64,000 bases of DNA, from assembly GCF_011392125.1 (NCBI RefSeq), contig NZ_JAAJBU010000015.1, positions 1-64,000 on the forward strand, in the 5' to 3' direction. Positions 34,269 through 44,770 of this stretch are shown here, piece after piece (within the stretch, counting starts at the first letter, position 1; every line of letters begins with the position of its first letter). Source of the stretch: Flavobacterium lotistagni (GTDB lineage Bacteria > Bacteroidota > Bacteroidia > Flavobacteriales > Flavobacteriaceae). The notes under the pieces are model-generated. The model did no database searches and was not told where the DNA came from. It saw nothing but the letters and a program-made list of their open reading frames with translations. The position numbers and the translations under genes are program-made.

Positions 34269-34961
34269 ATGAAAGTACTCTCCACAAAAAATAACCTCCA
34301 AATTCTTCACGAAGACAATCACTTGATCATCGTCAACAAACGCGTCGGCGATATTGTACAAGGCGACAAAACCGGCGACAAACCTTTGTCGGAAATCGTC
34401 AAAGAATACCTCAAAGACAAATACAACAAACCCGGCGAAGTATTCCTGGGCGTCGTACATCGGCTGGATCGGCCCACGACCGGCATTGTGGTTTTTGCGC
34501 GCACCAGTAAAGCGCTGGCCAGGCTCAACGAAATGTTCAGCAAGCGCGAAACCGAGAAAACCTACTGGGCCGTGGTGAAAAACCAACCGCCAAAAACTAA
34601 TGATATGTTAGTTCATTATCTGACCAGAAACGAGAAAAACAATACCTCGAAAGCGCACGCGAAAGAAGTTCCAGGAAGCAAAATCGCCAAACTGGATTAC
34701 CAAATCATCAAGGTTTTAGATTCTTATTTTGTGCTGGAAGTTGATTTGCATACCGGACGCCACCATCAAATACGGGCGCAATTGGCCGCCATTGGTTGTC
34801 CTATTAAAGGTGATTTGAAATACGGCTTCGACCGCAGTAACCCCGACGGAGGCATTCATTTGCACGCCAGAAAATTGGTCTTCGTCCATCCGGTGGCCAA
34901 AGAAAAACTCGAAATTGTTGCACCTTTGCCAGAAAATTCGCTCTGGAACGCGGCCTTATAA
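34269..34961 (+). CDS. RluA-family pseudouridine synthase (short)
   Basis: A 230-residue enzyme without an S4 domain. Catalytic motif VVHRLDRPTTGIVVFARTS with the nucleophile Asp in HRLD, then LVEIDLHTGRHHQIRAQL-like sequence (VDLHTGRHHQIRAQLA) and DLKYGF. It isomerises specific uridines in rRNA or tRNA to pseudouridine; the target cannot be read from sequence. The length and KQILHEDNHLIIVNKRVGD-like opening (FQILHEDNH region) fit the RluA/TruC group. It follows panB by 109 bp, and the gap is filled by repeats. Confidence 0.9.
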   Translation: MKVLSTKNNLQILHEDNHLIIVNKRVGDIVQGDKTGDKPLSEIVKEYLKDKYNKPGEVFLGVVHRLDRPTTGIVVFARTSKALARLNEMFSKRETEKTYWAVVKNQPPKTNDMLVHYLTRNEKNNTSKAHAKEVPGSKIAKLDYQIIKVLDSYFVLEVDLHTGRHHQIRAQLAAIGCPIKGDLKYGFDRSNPDGGIHLHARKLVFVHPVAKEKLEIVAPLPENSLWNAAL

Positions 34962-35035
34962 GTTTTAATTGATATTTTTACATACTACCGCACTGGGTAC
35001 AACGTTCAAACTAAACAACCAAAAAATACTATGTT

Positions 35036-36406
35036 ATGAAAAAAGCAATCATTTATATCTGCTTACTGGCTTCAGGTTACGGCTTTGCCCAAGACCATTT
35101 TATCGGTGTCAGTACTTCTAGCCGAACGGGTTTGCTCAATACTTATTTGAACCCCGCAGAATTGACCAACTTGTCTAAAAAATACGAAGTGAACATCAAC
35201 GGACTTAGCGTCAATGTATCGAACAACATATTAAGCATGAGCGATTTAAATTCCGATACTGATTTTGAGGAACTGATATTCAAAAGCGGTAAAACAGTGA
35301 ATATGAATATCGATGCCGAAATTCTCGGACCCGGATTCGCCATGAAGTGGCATAAATGGGGATTCGGTTTAACCACCAAAGGAAATGTGAAGTTCGTACT
35401 GGTTGATGTAGATCCTGATTTAGGGCAATCGCTTTTCAACACCACCGATATCACAGAAACCGGAACGGCACTTATCAATAACAAGAACAACCAACGTTTC
35501 AATGGGATTTCTTGGGGCGAAGTCGGTTTGTCTGCCGCGCGAAATGTATTCGAAAATGACCAACATTCGTTCAGCGCCGGGCTCACCCTGAAATTATTGT
35601 TCCCCGGTTCCTATTCCAACGCCGGAGTAGATGCTTTTAGAGGTTCAATTGTATCGGTTTATGATGCCAACAATCCTAGCAATAGTACTGCTTATCTCAC
35701 TAATGCAAGTGCTTCACTTAACTTCGCTTATTCCGGTGATTTGTCTGACAGCTTCACCAATCAAAGTGATTACACCCAATCTATTTTCGGAAAATTAGGC
35801 GGCTTTGGCACTGATATCGGAGCCAATTATCAGTGGAAAGATCCCAACGATGTCAAAAAATACAAAATCAATGTGGGAATGGCACTGCGCAATATCGGAA
35901 GCATGTCTTTCAAAGACAGTAAAAATGCGTCAAATTCTTATCGGCTAAATGTTCCGCAAGGCCAACAACTCAACCTAGAACAGTTCAGCAACTTAGAAAG
36001 TCTGAAAGATGTCGAAGAGGTTTTGGTCAATAGCGGTTATTTGACTACTGAGGAGAAAAGTACTGATTTCAACGTAAAATTACCCGCTACGTTCTCTTTG
36101 TACAGCGATTTCAAAATATATGGTAAGTTCTTTATTACCGGCCAATTGCAGCAGAAGTTGAGCGACAATGAAGGCAACAACCAAGTGACCGCTCAAAACA
36201 ATTTCAGTATTATCCCTAGAGTAAGTTTAGGATATTTTGAAGCTTTCTTACCTTATTCGCAAAACGAAATTTCCGGAAGCAACTTTGGTCTAGGATTTAG
36301 AGTAGGCGGGTTTTATTTGTCGTCGTCTTCCCTAATCACTGCCATAAGCAACGATGCCAAACAGTTTGATTTGAACTTTGGCTTCCGTTGGGCGTTTGTG
36401 GAATAG
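35036..36406 (+). CDS. DUF5723 outer-membrane protein
   Basis: A 456-residue protein with a signal peptide (KKAIIYICLLASGYGFAQ). It has the DUF5723 pattern common in Bacteroidota: STSSRTGLLNTYLNPAEL near the start of the mature part, FAMKWHKWGFGLTTKGNVKF, HSFSAGLTLKLLFPGSY, and a final LNFGFRWAF strand. Strand-rich composition and aromatic end suggest an outer-membrane beta-barrel. Function unknown; the family is sometimes near T9SS or motility genes, but no such neighbours appear here. A terminator follows. Confidence 0.8.
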   Translation: MKKAIIYICLLASGYGFAQDHFIGVSTSSRTGLLNTYLNPAELTNLSKKYEVNINGLSVNVSNNILSMSDLNSDTDFEELIFKSGKTVNMNIDAEILGPGFAMKWHKWGFGLTTKGNVKFVLVDVDPDLGQSLFNTTDITETGTALINNKNNQRFNGISWGEVGLSAARNVFENDQHSFSAGLTLKLLFPGSYSNAGVDAFRGSIVSVYDANNPSNSTAYLTNASASLNFAYSGDLSDSFTNQSDYTQSIFGKLGGFGTDIGANYQWKDPNDVKKYKINVGMALRNIGSMSFKDSKNASNSYRLNVPQGQQLNLEQFSNLESLKDVEEVLVNSGYLTTEEKSTDFNVKLPATFSLYSDFKIYGKFFITGQLQQKLSDNEGNNQVTAQNNFSIIPRVSLGYFEAFLPYSQNEISGSNFGLGFRVGGFYLSSSSLITAISNDAKQFDLNFGFRWAFVE

Positions 36407-36428
36407 GCAGTCACAAAAATTATTTTAA

Positions 36429-36458
36429 AAGCAGTTTCGAATGAGGCTGCTTTTTTTG
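36429..36458 (+). terminator. Terminator after DUF5723 gene
   Basis: AAGCAG-TTTCGAATGAGG-CTGCTT stem followed by seven T residues, about 20 bp after the stop codon. Confidence 0.8.
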
Positions 36459-36506
36459 GGCCGTTACTTTTCAAAAGTTCCGAAACAAAATTTGTAGCTT
36501 TATCCG

Positions 36507-37835
36507 ATGGACTATAAAACCAATATTGAAAAACGCAAAATCGGATTAATCCGGTTGTTAACCGAAATCGAAAAGCGCGAACAAGCCATTCTTCAAGCCT
36601 TGCACAACGATTTTAAAAAGCCGTTTTTTGAAGGCGTGATGACTGAAACCGGTTTGGTGACATCGGAGTTGAAATTGGCTATTAAAAACCTGAATCGTTG
36701 GGCAAAACCGCAGCCAGTGTGGCCGTCTTTATTGAACTTTCCGTCGCGCGATTATATTTACCGCGAGCCCTACGGAAAAGTACTGATTATTGCGCCGTGG
36801 AATTATCCTTTTCAGTTGGCTATGGTGCCGCTAATATCAGCCGTTGCGGCCGGAAATCAAGTTGTATTAAAACCTTCAGAGCTCACGCCGCATACCGCCG
36901 GGATAATCACTGAAATAATATCGCAAGTTTTTGAAACCCATCAAGCGCAAGTTGTTCAAGGAGATTCAATCGTAGCACAAGAATTACTTTCCCGGCGTTG
37001 GGATTATATTTTCTTTACCGGAAGTGTTGGTGTCGGCAAAATAGTAGCCGAAGCTGCAGCAAAAAATCTCACGCCGACCACTTTAGAACTCGGCGGAAAA
37101 AACCCTTGCATCATCGATAATACTGCTTCTTTGGAACTGGCCGCCAAACGCATTGTTTGGGGAAAATTCCTCAATGCCGGTCAAACGTGCATCGCCCCAG
37201 ATTATCTGTTAGTGCATGAAAAAGTAAAAGCTGATTTAGTCAAATACTTGATTCGAGAAATTCAAGTAGCCTATGGCGAAAATCCGCACAATTCCTCAGA
37301 TTTTTGCCGTATCATCAACTTCAAAAATTGGCAAAGGCTCACAGGTTCCTTACACGGACAAAATATCCTTTATGGTGGGCAATTCATCGAAGAAGAGCTT
37401 TACCTAGCGCCGACCTTAATCGATCAACCCGACCGAAACAGCAGTTTAATGACAGCAGAAATTTTCGGCCCTATTCTTCCAATTTTAAGCTACAAAAACG
37501 AAAATGAGCTGGCCGAAATCATTCAGCAATACGAAAAACCTTTGTCGCTTTATGTGTTTTCGAACAACCCAACATTCATCCAAAAAATCCTGACGAATTT
37601 TGCCTTTGGCGGTGGCGCTATTAACGATACGGTAGTGCAGTTTGCCAATAAAAAATTGCCTTTTGGCGGTGTCGGGCATTCAGGAATTGGCGCTTATCAC
37701 GGGCGTTGGGGTTTTGAAACTTTTACCCATCGGAAAGCCATCGTCAGGAAATACAATTGGCTCGATTTGCCCTTTCGGTATGCGCCATATCAAAACAAAA
37801 TCGGTCTGATCAGAAAATTACTTGACTGGTTTTAG
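36507..37835 (+). CDS. Aldehyde dehydrogenase (class 3 type)
   Basis: A 442-residue NAD(P)+-dependent aldehyde dehydrogenase. Active-site motifs: LELGGKNPCIID (general base Glu) and GKFLNAGQTCIAPDYLLV (catalytic Cys), with APWNYPFQLAMVPLISAVAAGN and FTGSVGVGKIVAEAA in the cofactor domain. Length and the C-terminal hydrophobic KIGLIRKLLDWF fit ALDH3-type enzymes that oxidise medium- or long-chain aldehydes. The C-terminal hydrophobic tail could associate with membranes (inference). No pathway partner is adjacent. Confidence 0.93.
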   Translation: MDYKTNIEKRKIGLIRLLTEIEKREQAILQALHNDFKKPFFEGVMTETGLVTSELKLAIKNLNRWAKPQPVWPSLLNFPSRDYIYREPYGKVLIIAPWNYPFQLAMVPLISAVAAGNQVVLKPSELTPHTAGIITEIISQVFETHQAQVVQGDSIVAQELLSRRWDYIFFTGSVGVGKIVAEAAAKNLTPTTLELGGKNPCIIDNTASLELAAKRIVWGKFLNAGQTCIAPDYLLVHEKVKADLVKYLIREIQVAYGENPHNSSDFCRIINFKNWQRLTGSLHGQNILYGGQFIEEELYLAPTLIDQPDRNSSLMTAEIFGPILPILSYKNENELAEIIQQYEKPLSLYVFSNNPTFIQKILTNFAFGGGAINDTVVQFANKKLPFGGVGHSGIGAYHGRWGFETFTHRKAIVRKYNWLDLPFRYAPYQNKIGLIRKLLDWF

Positions 37836-37871
37836 TATTAAAATAAATCGTATTATTGAGTTAACCTTAAA

Positions 37872-38660
37872 ATGAAACCCATGAACACCAAGGACACTAT
37901 TCAACAAATTAAAACCAATGGATATCCGTTAGATTTTAGCGCTGTATTTAACCAAACTTTCGAAAACTATAAAAAAATTGCATTAAATTCTGGGCTTGCC
38001 ATGATTTTGCTAACGATTCTATTTTGTTTCTTCTTCGGAATTTTGGCTGTTGGTGTTTTTGGACTGGCCATTTCTGCTGAAACCATGGCCGATTTTAAAG
38101 TAGAAAATCTTTCCCCGATTTGGTTTGTCGGATATTTGTTTTTTATCATGGTGCTTTGCATTTTAGCCAGCCCAATCAATGCCGGATTGATTAAAATGGC
38201 CCGCTCGGCGCAACACGGAGAAGCCTTTTCGGTCTTGACAATTTTCGATTACTACCGTGGACCATATTTTAAAGAAATTGTCATGGCAACAGTCGTGATT
38301 ACTTTTTTCTCGACAACTTTATCGATGGGCTTGCAATGGGTTGGCTTTCCGATTTTGGGAATGCTGATTAGTTTCTCGGTGTCAATTTTAACTTTTCTGA
38401 CTTTACCACTCATCATTTTTGGCAACTTAAATGCTATGGAAGCTATTGAAGGAAGCATTGTCGCTGTTTCCAAGCAATTCTTGTTATTGTTTGCCTTACT
38501 GATTGTAGGTTTTATTTTTGTCATGCTTGGATTCATTGGGTTCTGTGTCGGAATTTTCTTCACGATGCCTTTTATGTATTCGATGTATTATATCATCTAT
38601 CGTGAAATTTTTACAGACCATCCACAAACCGATACAAATGATACACTCACGACCTTATAG
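37872..38660 (+). CDS. Multi-pass membrane protein of unknown function
   Basis: A 262-residue protein with about six membrane segments (e.g. GLAMILLTILFCFFFGILAV, YLFFIMVLCILASPINAGLI, IVMATVVITFFSTTLSMGL, FLLLFALLIVGFIFVMLGFI). The pattern FSAVFNQTFENYKKIALNSG, ASPINAGLIKMARSAQHGE and AMEAIEGSIVAVSKQF resembles DUF975/YciC-type integral membrane proteins. Similar flavobacterial proteins have been labelled beta-carotene monooxygenase, for which I see no support. Two nearby ATGs (37872 and 37881) are possible starts. Confidence 0.65.
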   Translation: MKPMNTKDTIQQIKTNGYPLDFSAVFNQTFENYKKIALNSGLAMILLTILFCFFFGILAVGVFGLAISAETMADFKVENLSPIWFVGYLFFIMVLCILASPINAGLIKMARSAQHGEAFSVLTIFDYYRGPYFKEIVMATVVITFFSTTLSMGLQWVGFPILGMLISFSVSILTFLTLPLIIFGNLNAMEAIEGSIVAVSKQFLLLFALLIVGFIFVMLGFIGFCVGIFFTMPFMYSMYYIIYREIFTDHPQTDTNDTLTTL

Positions 38661-38788
38661 TGTGTTGATAAATACATGAAAAAAAACAATAGATTGATTC
38701 GCTGATTTGTTATTGCCTTTAACTTTTTTTCCTATATTTCTAATCGAAAAAACAGCAACTACTGATTGCTACTGAAAGCGAATAAATA

Positions 38789-41700
38789 ATGCAATTGATA
38801 CCACTTGATGTCGGCATTCTAGCCAATTTATCAATGAAGGTTACCACTTCTTTGATTGGCAGTAATGATTTATTCCAAGGTATTAGTTTTTCAGAATTAA
38901 TAGCCAAAAGCAGTGCGTTTTTTTGGGTAATCCTTCCACTACTGCTTTTTTTGTTGGGTGTCTTGGCTTTCAATTTCTTCAAGGTCAACAACCGCTTTTT
39001 CCACAAACAGACTCAAGATTACATGAAATTAGAGTCGTTTGATAAGGAATATCAGTTATATTTTTTGTTTCTGGGCATTTTGTTGCCAATTTTCGAAATC
39101 ATTTTTGAAATTTATTCTGTTCGTCCAAAAAGCTTACTGGTCTCAAGCTTTTTCGTAGGGACAATATTGATTTCATTGTATTTCCTGACCAAGAAAAATG
39201 CGTTTTTTAACCGGAACAACCACGCGGTTTTCATGGTATTTTTCCTGTTCTACTTCGGTTTTATTGCTCATAATTTGGTCGCGCACCAACCTGATTTGAT
39301 ACCGATTTTGGGTTTTGCGGTGAGTTTCTTCTTTTCGTTTCACGTTTTCAAACCGATAAAATATTATTGGATTTTTACCGGCTTGGTGATTGGTTTTCTG
39401 TGCCTGTCGGTAGCGATGCATTGGTTGCCGTTGCGCCTAACCCTCATCTTGCTGAATTATTGCTTTTTGATGATGTTCATTCATTACATCCAACACATTT
39501 CATGGCTCAATACACAAGACAAATTTCGGTTCACACATGAAATCGTCAACAAAGGAAATTCACTTACTATCGCAACAAACAAAAAAGGCGAAGTGCTATT
39601 TTGCAGTGAATCAGTAACTGAAATTTTAGGGTATACACCACAAGAAATGCTCGGTTTTGGATTTTGGATTTTAACCGAAGATCCAGACTTCATCGGCGAG
39701 GATTACCACGAAGAATATATTGATAACCGCTTGCACACTCGCAAACTTAAATGCAAAAACGGTGAATATAAGTACATCCAATGGAAAGATAAAAAATTCG
39801 ACGAAAATCTCGTTATCGGTACCGGACAAGATGTGACCGAGCAAGTTCAGGTAAAAGACCAATACAAAAACCTAATCCATTCGGCCAACGACATTATTTT
39901 TGAAACCGATCTCGATGGCCGTTTTACCTTTATCAACGAATTCTGCCAACGCACACTTGGCTATGATTCGCAAGAAGTCATCGGCAGTCATTTTACAAAA
40001 TACATTCGCGAAGATTATGTCAGCAGTGTGGTACAATTTATCAAGAATGCGAATTTTCAAGTAAACGACAACGAAATCATCGAATTCCCCGGGCTAAAGA
40101 AAAACGGTGAGGAATACTGGGTTTCACAGAAAATCAATGCCAAGAAGGACAGCGCCGGTAAAATCATCGGATACTCAGCCATTGCCCGCGATATTACCGC
40201 GATTAAAAATATCGAAACAGACAAAATCAAGACCCAAGAAAAACTGACAAAATTCAACGAAACGCTCAAGAAATTTATGGCCAAAAGTTATTCCGGGCAC
40301 GAAGATTTTGATAGCATTCTGAGAGAAATTTTGGAAACAGCATCTATGACTCTGGAAATCGATCGTGCGAGTTTCTGGAATTTTCACCCTGATAAAATTC
40401 GTTGTGAGAATTTGTATGAAGTAAACAAAAATAAGTTCGAAAAAGGTTTTGTGCTCAAACGTGACGACTATCCGAATTACTTTCAGACCATAGAAAATGA
40501 GATGCAGATTATTGCTTCGGATGTAAATTCGAATCCTATCACCCAAGAACTCTGCGCCGATTATATCCCCAAAAATCAAATCCGTTCGTTGCTTGACACT
40601 CCTATTTTCGTAAACGGTGAGTTACACGGTATTCTGTGCTTCGAAACCGTCGGTAAACTGAAAAACTGGGACAATCAAGACGTAGCCTTTTCCCGATCAG
40701 TTAGTGATTTGATTGTGGTAGCACTCGAATCTAAACTCCGTCTGGAAGCTGAAAAAAAATTGGTTTACAAAAGTGAATTGCTCTCGGCCATGTTAATGTT
40801 CACCGATAAATTCATCAAGACCAAAGAGAAAATCCAGATTTTTCAGGAAGCTTTTCCTATTATTGGTAAAGTCACCCAAGTTGATCATTTGTATTATTAC
40901 GAAAACGACCCGAACACACAACTCTTCCGACAAAAATACAAATGGGGCCAGAATCATGTGGAATTGCAAATTACGCCACTGCGGTATTTTTCGCATGAAG
41001 ATTTCCACGAGATTGTTAGCAAAGGCAAACAGCGCAAGTTTTTCAAAGCCCACACCAGAAAACTTGAAGAAGGCGTACTTAAAAAACTGTTGGCCGACAA
41101 TTTAATCAAATCGGTACTGATTTTTCCTTTATATGTTAAAGATAAGTATACCGGATTCATTGGCTTAGACGTCATTGGAGAGGAACGAAACTGGTCTGAA
41201 GACGAAATCAACTTACTGCAAATTCTGACCAACAACATCATCTCGGCAATGGAACGACTCGAGAATGAGGAAGAAATCCAGCAAAGTGAAGAAAAATTCC
41301 GTTTGCTCGCCGATAACATTCCCGGCACGGTTTACCTTTCAAACTACGATGAGAAATGGTCAAAGATTTACCTCAACGACGAAATTGAAAAACTTACCGG
41401 TCATCCTAAACGAGAGTTTTTAGAAAACAAGCGGTTCTATATTGATTTAGTGCATCCTGAAGACAAAGATGAATTTCTTTCCGTGGCGCGAAAGCTGTTC
41501 AATGAAAGAAAGAAAATCCACCTGACCTACCGCATCATCCACAAAGACGGCCATACCGTTTGGGTCGAAGAGTTTGGCGAACCAATTCTTAAAGACGGAG
41601 AAATCCAATTCGTCGGCGGAATTTTTATCGACATCACCGAACGCAAACTCGCCGAGAATATCCTCAAAGAAAAGGAAATCGCCGAGGCCGCGAACAAAGC

Positions 41701-42838
41701 CAAATCAGAGTTCCTGGCCAATATGAGCCACGAAATCCGTACGCCGCTCAACGGTATTATCGGCTTCACAGATTTGTTGATGAAAACCAAGCTCGAGGAA
41801 TTCCAGAAGCAGTACATGAACACAATCAACCAATCGGCCAACTTGCTCATGGAAGTCATTAGCAACATTTTGGATTTTTCTAAAATCGAATCCGGAAAAT
41901 TGGAGCTCAACATAGAGAAATACAACATCGTCGATTTATCACACCAAGTCATTGAACTTATCAAATACGACTCGAACCTCAAGCACATCGAATTGGTAGT
42001 CGATATCGACGAAGCCGTTCCGCAATACATTTACATTGATTACATCCGACTCAAACAAGTTTTAATCAACCTTTTGAGCAACGCGGTAAAATTCACCGAA
42101 AAAGGAAAAATTGAATTCAGTATTCTGGTGATTCGCAAAACCGCGCATACCGCCATGTTCCGTTTTTCGGTTAAAGACACCGGTATCGGTATTAAGAAAA
42201 GCAATCAAGAAAAGATTTTCGAGGCATTTGCCCAAGAAGATACGTCGACTACTAAAAAATTCGGCGGCACCGGGCTCGGGCTTTCGATTTGCAACCAACT
42301 ACTCAATTTAATGCAAAGCCACTTGCAACTCATCAGTGCTTATGGTCAAGGCAGCGAGTTTTTCTTCGATGTAGAGTTGAAAATCGCACACGACCAAGCG
42401 ATGAAAACAGGTCAAGATACCGCTACTGAAAGCGTGTCTGAATCTACCGCAACTAACGATTTGGTGATTCCGGCTACAGTGCTCATCGTCGAAGACAACA
42501 AAATCAACATGCTGCTGGCCAAAACACTCATTAAGCAAATTCTGCCCAACGCCACTTTAATTGAAGCAGTAGATGGCCAAGATGCCGTGGGGAAATTCCA
42601 GCAAAACGAAGTCGATATTATATTTATGGACGTGCAAATGCCGGTTATGAACGGTTATGTAGCGACGCAGAAAATCAGGGAAATCCAGAAAAGCCACGTG
42701 CCGATTATTGCCCTTACGGCAGGAACTGTAGTGGGTGAACGTGAAAAATGCATCGAAGTCGGCATGGACGATTACGCCTCAAAGCCGATTATTAAAGACA
42801 CTTTAGAAATGATTATTGCCAAGTGGATGAAGGTTTAA
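38789..42838 (+). CDS. Large hybrid sensor histidine kinase (PAS/GAF/HisKA/HATPase/REC)
   Basis: A 1349-residue membrane kinase. Residues ~40-245 hold about eight membrane segments. Then PAS1 (~255-350: [20 protein letters not shown]), PAS2 (~355-470: [19 protein letters not shown]), GAF1 (~490-650), GAF2 (~665-835), PAS3 with PAC (~845-960: [20 protein letters not shown]), HisKA with phosphorylatable His981 in [17 protein letters not shown], HATPase ([42 protein letters not shown]) and a receiver with Asp1281 in [15 protein letters not shown]. There is no DNA-binding output domain, so signalling must go to a separate Hpt protein or be autoregulatory. The many input modules suggest integration of several cytoplasmic signals. 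Ligands are unknown. Confidence 0.92.
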   Translation: MQLIPLDVGILANLSMKVTTSLIGSNDLFQGISFSELIAKSSAFFWVILPLLLFLLGVLAFNFFKVNNRFFHKQTQDYMKLESFDKEYQLYFLFLGILLPIFEIIFEIYSVRPKSLLVSSFFVGTILISLYFLTKKNAFFNRNNHAVFMVFFLFYFGFIAHNLVAHQPDLIPILGFAVSFFFSFHVFKPIKYYWIFTGLVIGFLCLSVAMHWLPLRLTLILLNYCFLMMFIHYIQHISWLNTQDKFRFTHEIVNKGNSLTIATNKKGEVLFCSESVTEILGYTPQEMLGFGFWILTEDPDFIGEDYHEEYIDNRLHTRKLKCKNGEYKYIQWKDKKFDENLVIGTGQDVTEQVQVKDQYKNLIHSANDIIFETDLDGRFTFINEFCQRTLGYDSQEVIGSHFTKYIREDYVSSVVQFIKNANFQVNDNEIIEFPGLKKNGEEYWVSQKINAKKDSAGKIIGYSAIARDITAIKNIETDKIKTQEKLTKFNETLKKFMAKSYSGHEDFDSILREILETASMTLEIDRASFWNFHPDKIRCENLYEVNKNKFEKGFVLKRDDYPNYFQTIENEMQIIASDVNSNPITQELCADYIPKNQIRSLLDTPIFVNGELHGILCFETVGKLKNWDNQDVAFSRSVSDLIVVALESKLRLEAEKKLVYKSELLSAMLMFTDKFIKTKEKIQIFQEAFPIIGKVTQVDHLYYYENDPNTQLFRQKYKWGQNHVELQITPLRYFSHEDFHEIVSKGKQRKFFKAHTRKLEEGVLKKLLADNLIKSVLIFPLYVKDKYTGFIGLDVIGEERNWSEDEINLLQILTNNIISAMERLENEEEIQQSEEKFRLLADNIPGTVYLSNYDEKWSKIYLNDEIEKLTGHPKREFLENKRFYIDLVHPEDKDEFLSVARKLFNERKKIHLTYRIIHKDGHTVWVEEFGEPILKDGEIQFVGGIFIDITERKLAENILKEKEIAEAANKAKSEFLANMSHEIRTPLNGIIGFTDLLMKTKLEEFQKQYMNTINQSANLLMEVISNILDFSKIESGKLELNIEKYNIVDLSHQVIELIKYDSNLKHIELVVDIDEAVPQYIYIDYIRLKQVLINLLSNAVKFTEKGKIEFSILVIRKTAHTAMFRFSVKDTGIGIKKSNQEKIFEAFAQEDTSTTKKFGGTGLGLSICNQLLNLMQSHLQLISAYGQGSEFFFDVELKIAHDQAMKTGQDTATESVSESTATNDLVIPATVLIVEDNKINMLLAKTLIKQILPNATLIEAVDGQDAVGKFQQNEVDIIFMDVQMPVMNGYVATQKIREIQKSHVPIIALTAGTVVGEREKCIEVGMDDYASKPIIKDTLEMIIAKWMKV

Positions 42839-42869
42839 CTCTATATTCAAACTCTAAAAATCTAATCTC

Positions 42870-43730
42870 ATGAAATGGATCGGCAGAAGACAAAGCGATA
42901 ATATGGAAGACCGCCGTGGCATGTCGGGCGGAAAAGTAGCGCTCGGCGGTGGGCTTATCGGAATTATTATTTTACTGGTCAATATTTTTGGCGGTGAAAA
43001 TGCCCAACAACTTACTCCGATGCTCCAGCAATTGCAGCAAGGCCAAACTACCGAACAAACAACGCAACAACTTTCTGCCGAAGATCAGAAAATGGGCGAA
43101 TTCTGCGCAACCATTCTTGCCGATACCGAAGATGTCTGGACGAAAATATTTGCCGAAAACGGGCTCACTTATGAAAAACCCAAAATGGTTTTGTTTACCA
43201 GCAACGTCGACACGGGCTGTGGCTCAGCGACTTCAGCTTCAGGGCCATTCTATTGTCCGGCCGACAAAAAAGTCTATATGGATTTGGCATTTTTCGAAGA
43301 ACTCAAATCGCGTTTCGGAGCAGAAGGCGGTGATTTCGCTATTGCTTATGTCATCGCGCACGAAGTCGGGCATCACGTTCAGAATTTGCTAGGAACCTCA
43401 ACCAGAATGCGTCAAATGCAACAAGGAAAATCAGAAGCCGAAGCCAATAAACTCTCGGTCAACCTAGAACTTCAAGCCGATTTCTACGCCGGATTGTGGA
43501 CACATTACAACCAACAGATGAACCAAGTACTCGAACCCGGCGACATCGAAGAAGCGCTCAGTGCCGCAAATGCCGTAGGTGATGATGCCATCCAAAAACG
43601 AATGCAAGGCCACGTTGAGCCTGACAGTTTCACGCACGGTACTTCAGAACAGCGGATGCATTGGTTCAACCGTGGTTTCAAATCAGGTGACATCGGGCAA
43701 GGCGATACTTTTAAAGGAGAACTGAATTAA
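42870..43730 (+). CDS. Neutral zinc metallopeptidase (YpfJ/KPN_02809 family)
   Basis: A 286-residue membrane-anchored protein: MKWIGRRQSDNMEDRRGMSG start, one membrane segment (VALGGGLIGIIILLVNIFGG), then a Gln-rich linker and the peptidase domain with AIAYVIAHEVGHHVQNLLG (HExxH zinc site) and FNRGFKSGDIGQGDTF at the end. CGSATSASGPFYCPADKKVYMD is a family hallmark. The biological substrate is not known. The gene overlaps the convergent rluD-like gene by 4 bp. Confidence 0.92.
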   Translation: MKWIGRRQSDNMEDRRGMSGGKVALGGGLIGIIILLVNIFGGENAQQLTPMLQQLQQGQTTEQTTQQLSAEDQKMGEFCATILADTEDVWTKIFAENGLTYEKPKMVLFTSNVDTGCGSATSASGPFYCPADKKVYMDLAFFEELKSRFGAEGGDFAIAYVIAHEVGHHVQNLLGTSTRMRQMQQGKSEAEANKLSVNLELQADFYAGLWTHYNQQMNQVLEPGDIEEALSAANAVGDDAIQKRMQGHVEPDSFTHGTSEQRMHWFNRGFKSGDIGQGDTFKGELN

Positions 43731-44770
43731 TCTTCGTCTTCACCAGCCGTATTCGATTTGGCATAAGCCCGCCACTTCTCGATAAGTTGTTGCATATCGT
43801 CTGGAAGTTCGGTATCGAAACGCATCATTTCGCCCGTGGTCGGATGCACAAAACCTAAAGTCTTGGCGTGAAGCGCTTGGCGTGGTAGAATTTTGAAACA
43901 GTTGTCGATGAACTGTTTGTATTTGGTAAAAGTCGTTCCTTTCAAAATCAAATCGCCTCCATAACGCGCATCATTGAACAGCGGATGGCCGATGTGTTTC
44001 ATGTGCACGCGAATTTGATGCGTTCGTCCGGTTTCTAAAACACAAGAAACCATCGTCACATAACCAAAACGCTCTAAAACTTTATAGTGCGTTACTGCCG
44101 GTTTGCCCACGTTCGGATCGGCGAAAACGGCCATTTGCATGCGGTCTTTTAAATGGCGGGCAATGTTGCCTTCAATCGTGCCTTCGTCTTCTTTAAGGTT
44201 GCCCCAAACGATAGCAACATATTCACGCTCAGAAGTTTTGGCTTCGAACTGTTTGGCCAAATGTGTCATCGCGGCTTCGGTTTTAGCAATCACCAAAAGG
44301 CCTGAAGTATCTTTGTCTATGCGGTGCACCAAGCCTGGACGCTCGCTGGAGTTCATCGGTAAGTTCTCAAAATGGTAAGCCAAGGCATTCACCAAAGTTC
44401 CGGTATAATTGCCGTGACCCGGATGCACTACCAAACCCGGCGGTTTATTAATGACCAGCAAAGCTTCGTCTTCGTATACAATATCTAAAGGAATATTCTC
44501 AGGATCGACGCGGTTCTCGAAAGGCGGATGCGCCAAAAGAATTCGCACTACATCAAACGGCTTCACACGATAATTGGATTTCACCGGTACATCGTTCACG
44601 TAAATATCGCCATTGTCGGCTGCCGTCTGGATTTTGTTGCGGCTCGAGTTCGCAATGAAATGCATCAGAAATTTATCAATACGCAACAAATCCTGGCCTT
44701 TGGGCACTTCTACTCGGAAATGCTCATACAATTCGTCCTCTAATTCCGGACTTTCATCATTCTGTTGCAT
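43727..44770 (-). CDS. rluD: RluD-type pseudouridine synthase with S4 domain
   Basis: A 347-residue protein: N-terminal S4 RNA-binding domain (LRIDKFLMHFIANSSRNKIQ ... GDIYVNDVPVKSNYRVKPFD) and the RluA-family catalytic domain with LVHRIDKDTSGLLVIAKT (catalytic Asp), VLETGRTHQIRVHMKHIG and RQALHAKTLGFVHP. RluD in E. coli modifies helix 69 of 23S rRNA; length and domain order match, but the same architecture is shared with other RluA members. Overlaps the PASTA-protein gene by 14 bp, indicating translational coupling. Confidence 0.92.
   Translation of the reverse strand: MQQNDESPELEDELYEHFRVEVPKGQDLLRIDKFLMHFIANSSRNKIQTAADNGDIYVNDVPVKSNYRVKPFDVVRILLAHPPFENRVDPENIPLDIVYEDEALLVINKPPGLVVHPGHGNYTGTLVNALAYHFENLPMNSSERPGLVHRIDKDTSGLLVIAKTEAAMTHLAKQFEAKTSEREYVAIVWGNLKEDEGTIEGNIARHLKDRMQMAVFADPNVGKPAVTHYKVLERFGYVTMVSCVLETGRTHQIRVHMKHIGHPLFNDARYGGDLILKGTTFTKYKQFIDNCFKILPRQALHAKTLGFVHPTTGEMMRFDTELPDDMQQLIEKWRAYAKSNTAGEDED

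Noticed and set aside
37872..38660. Beta-carotene 15,15'-monooxygenase
   Set aside because: The label has been applied to similar membrane proteins, but none of the four-histidine iron site of that enzyme family is present.
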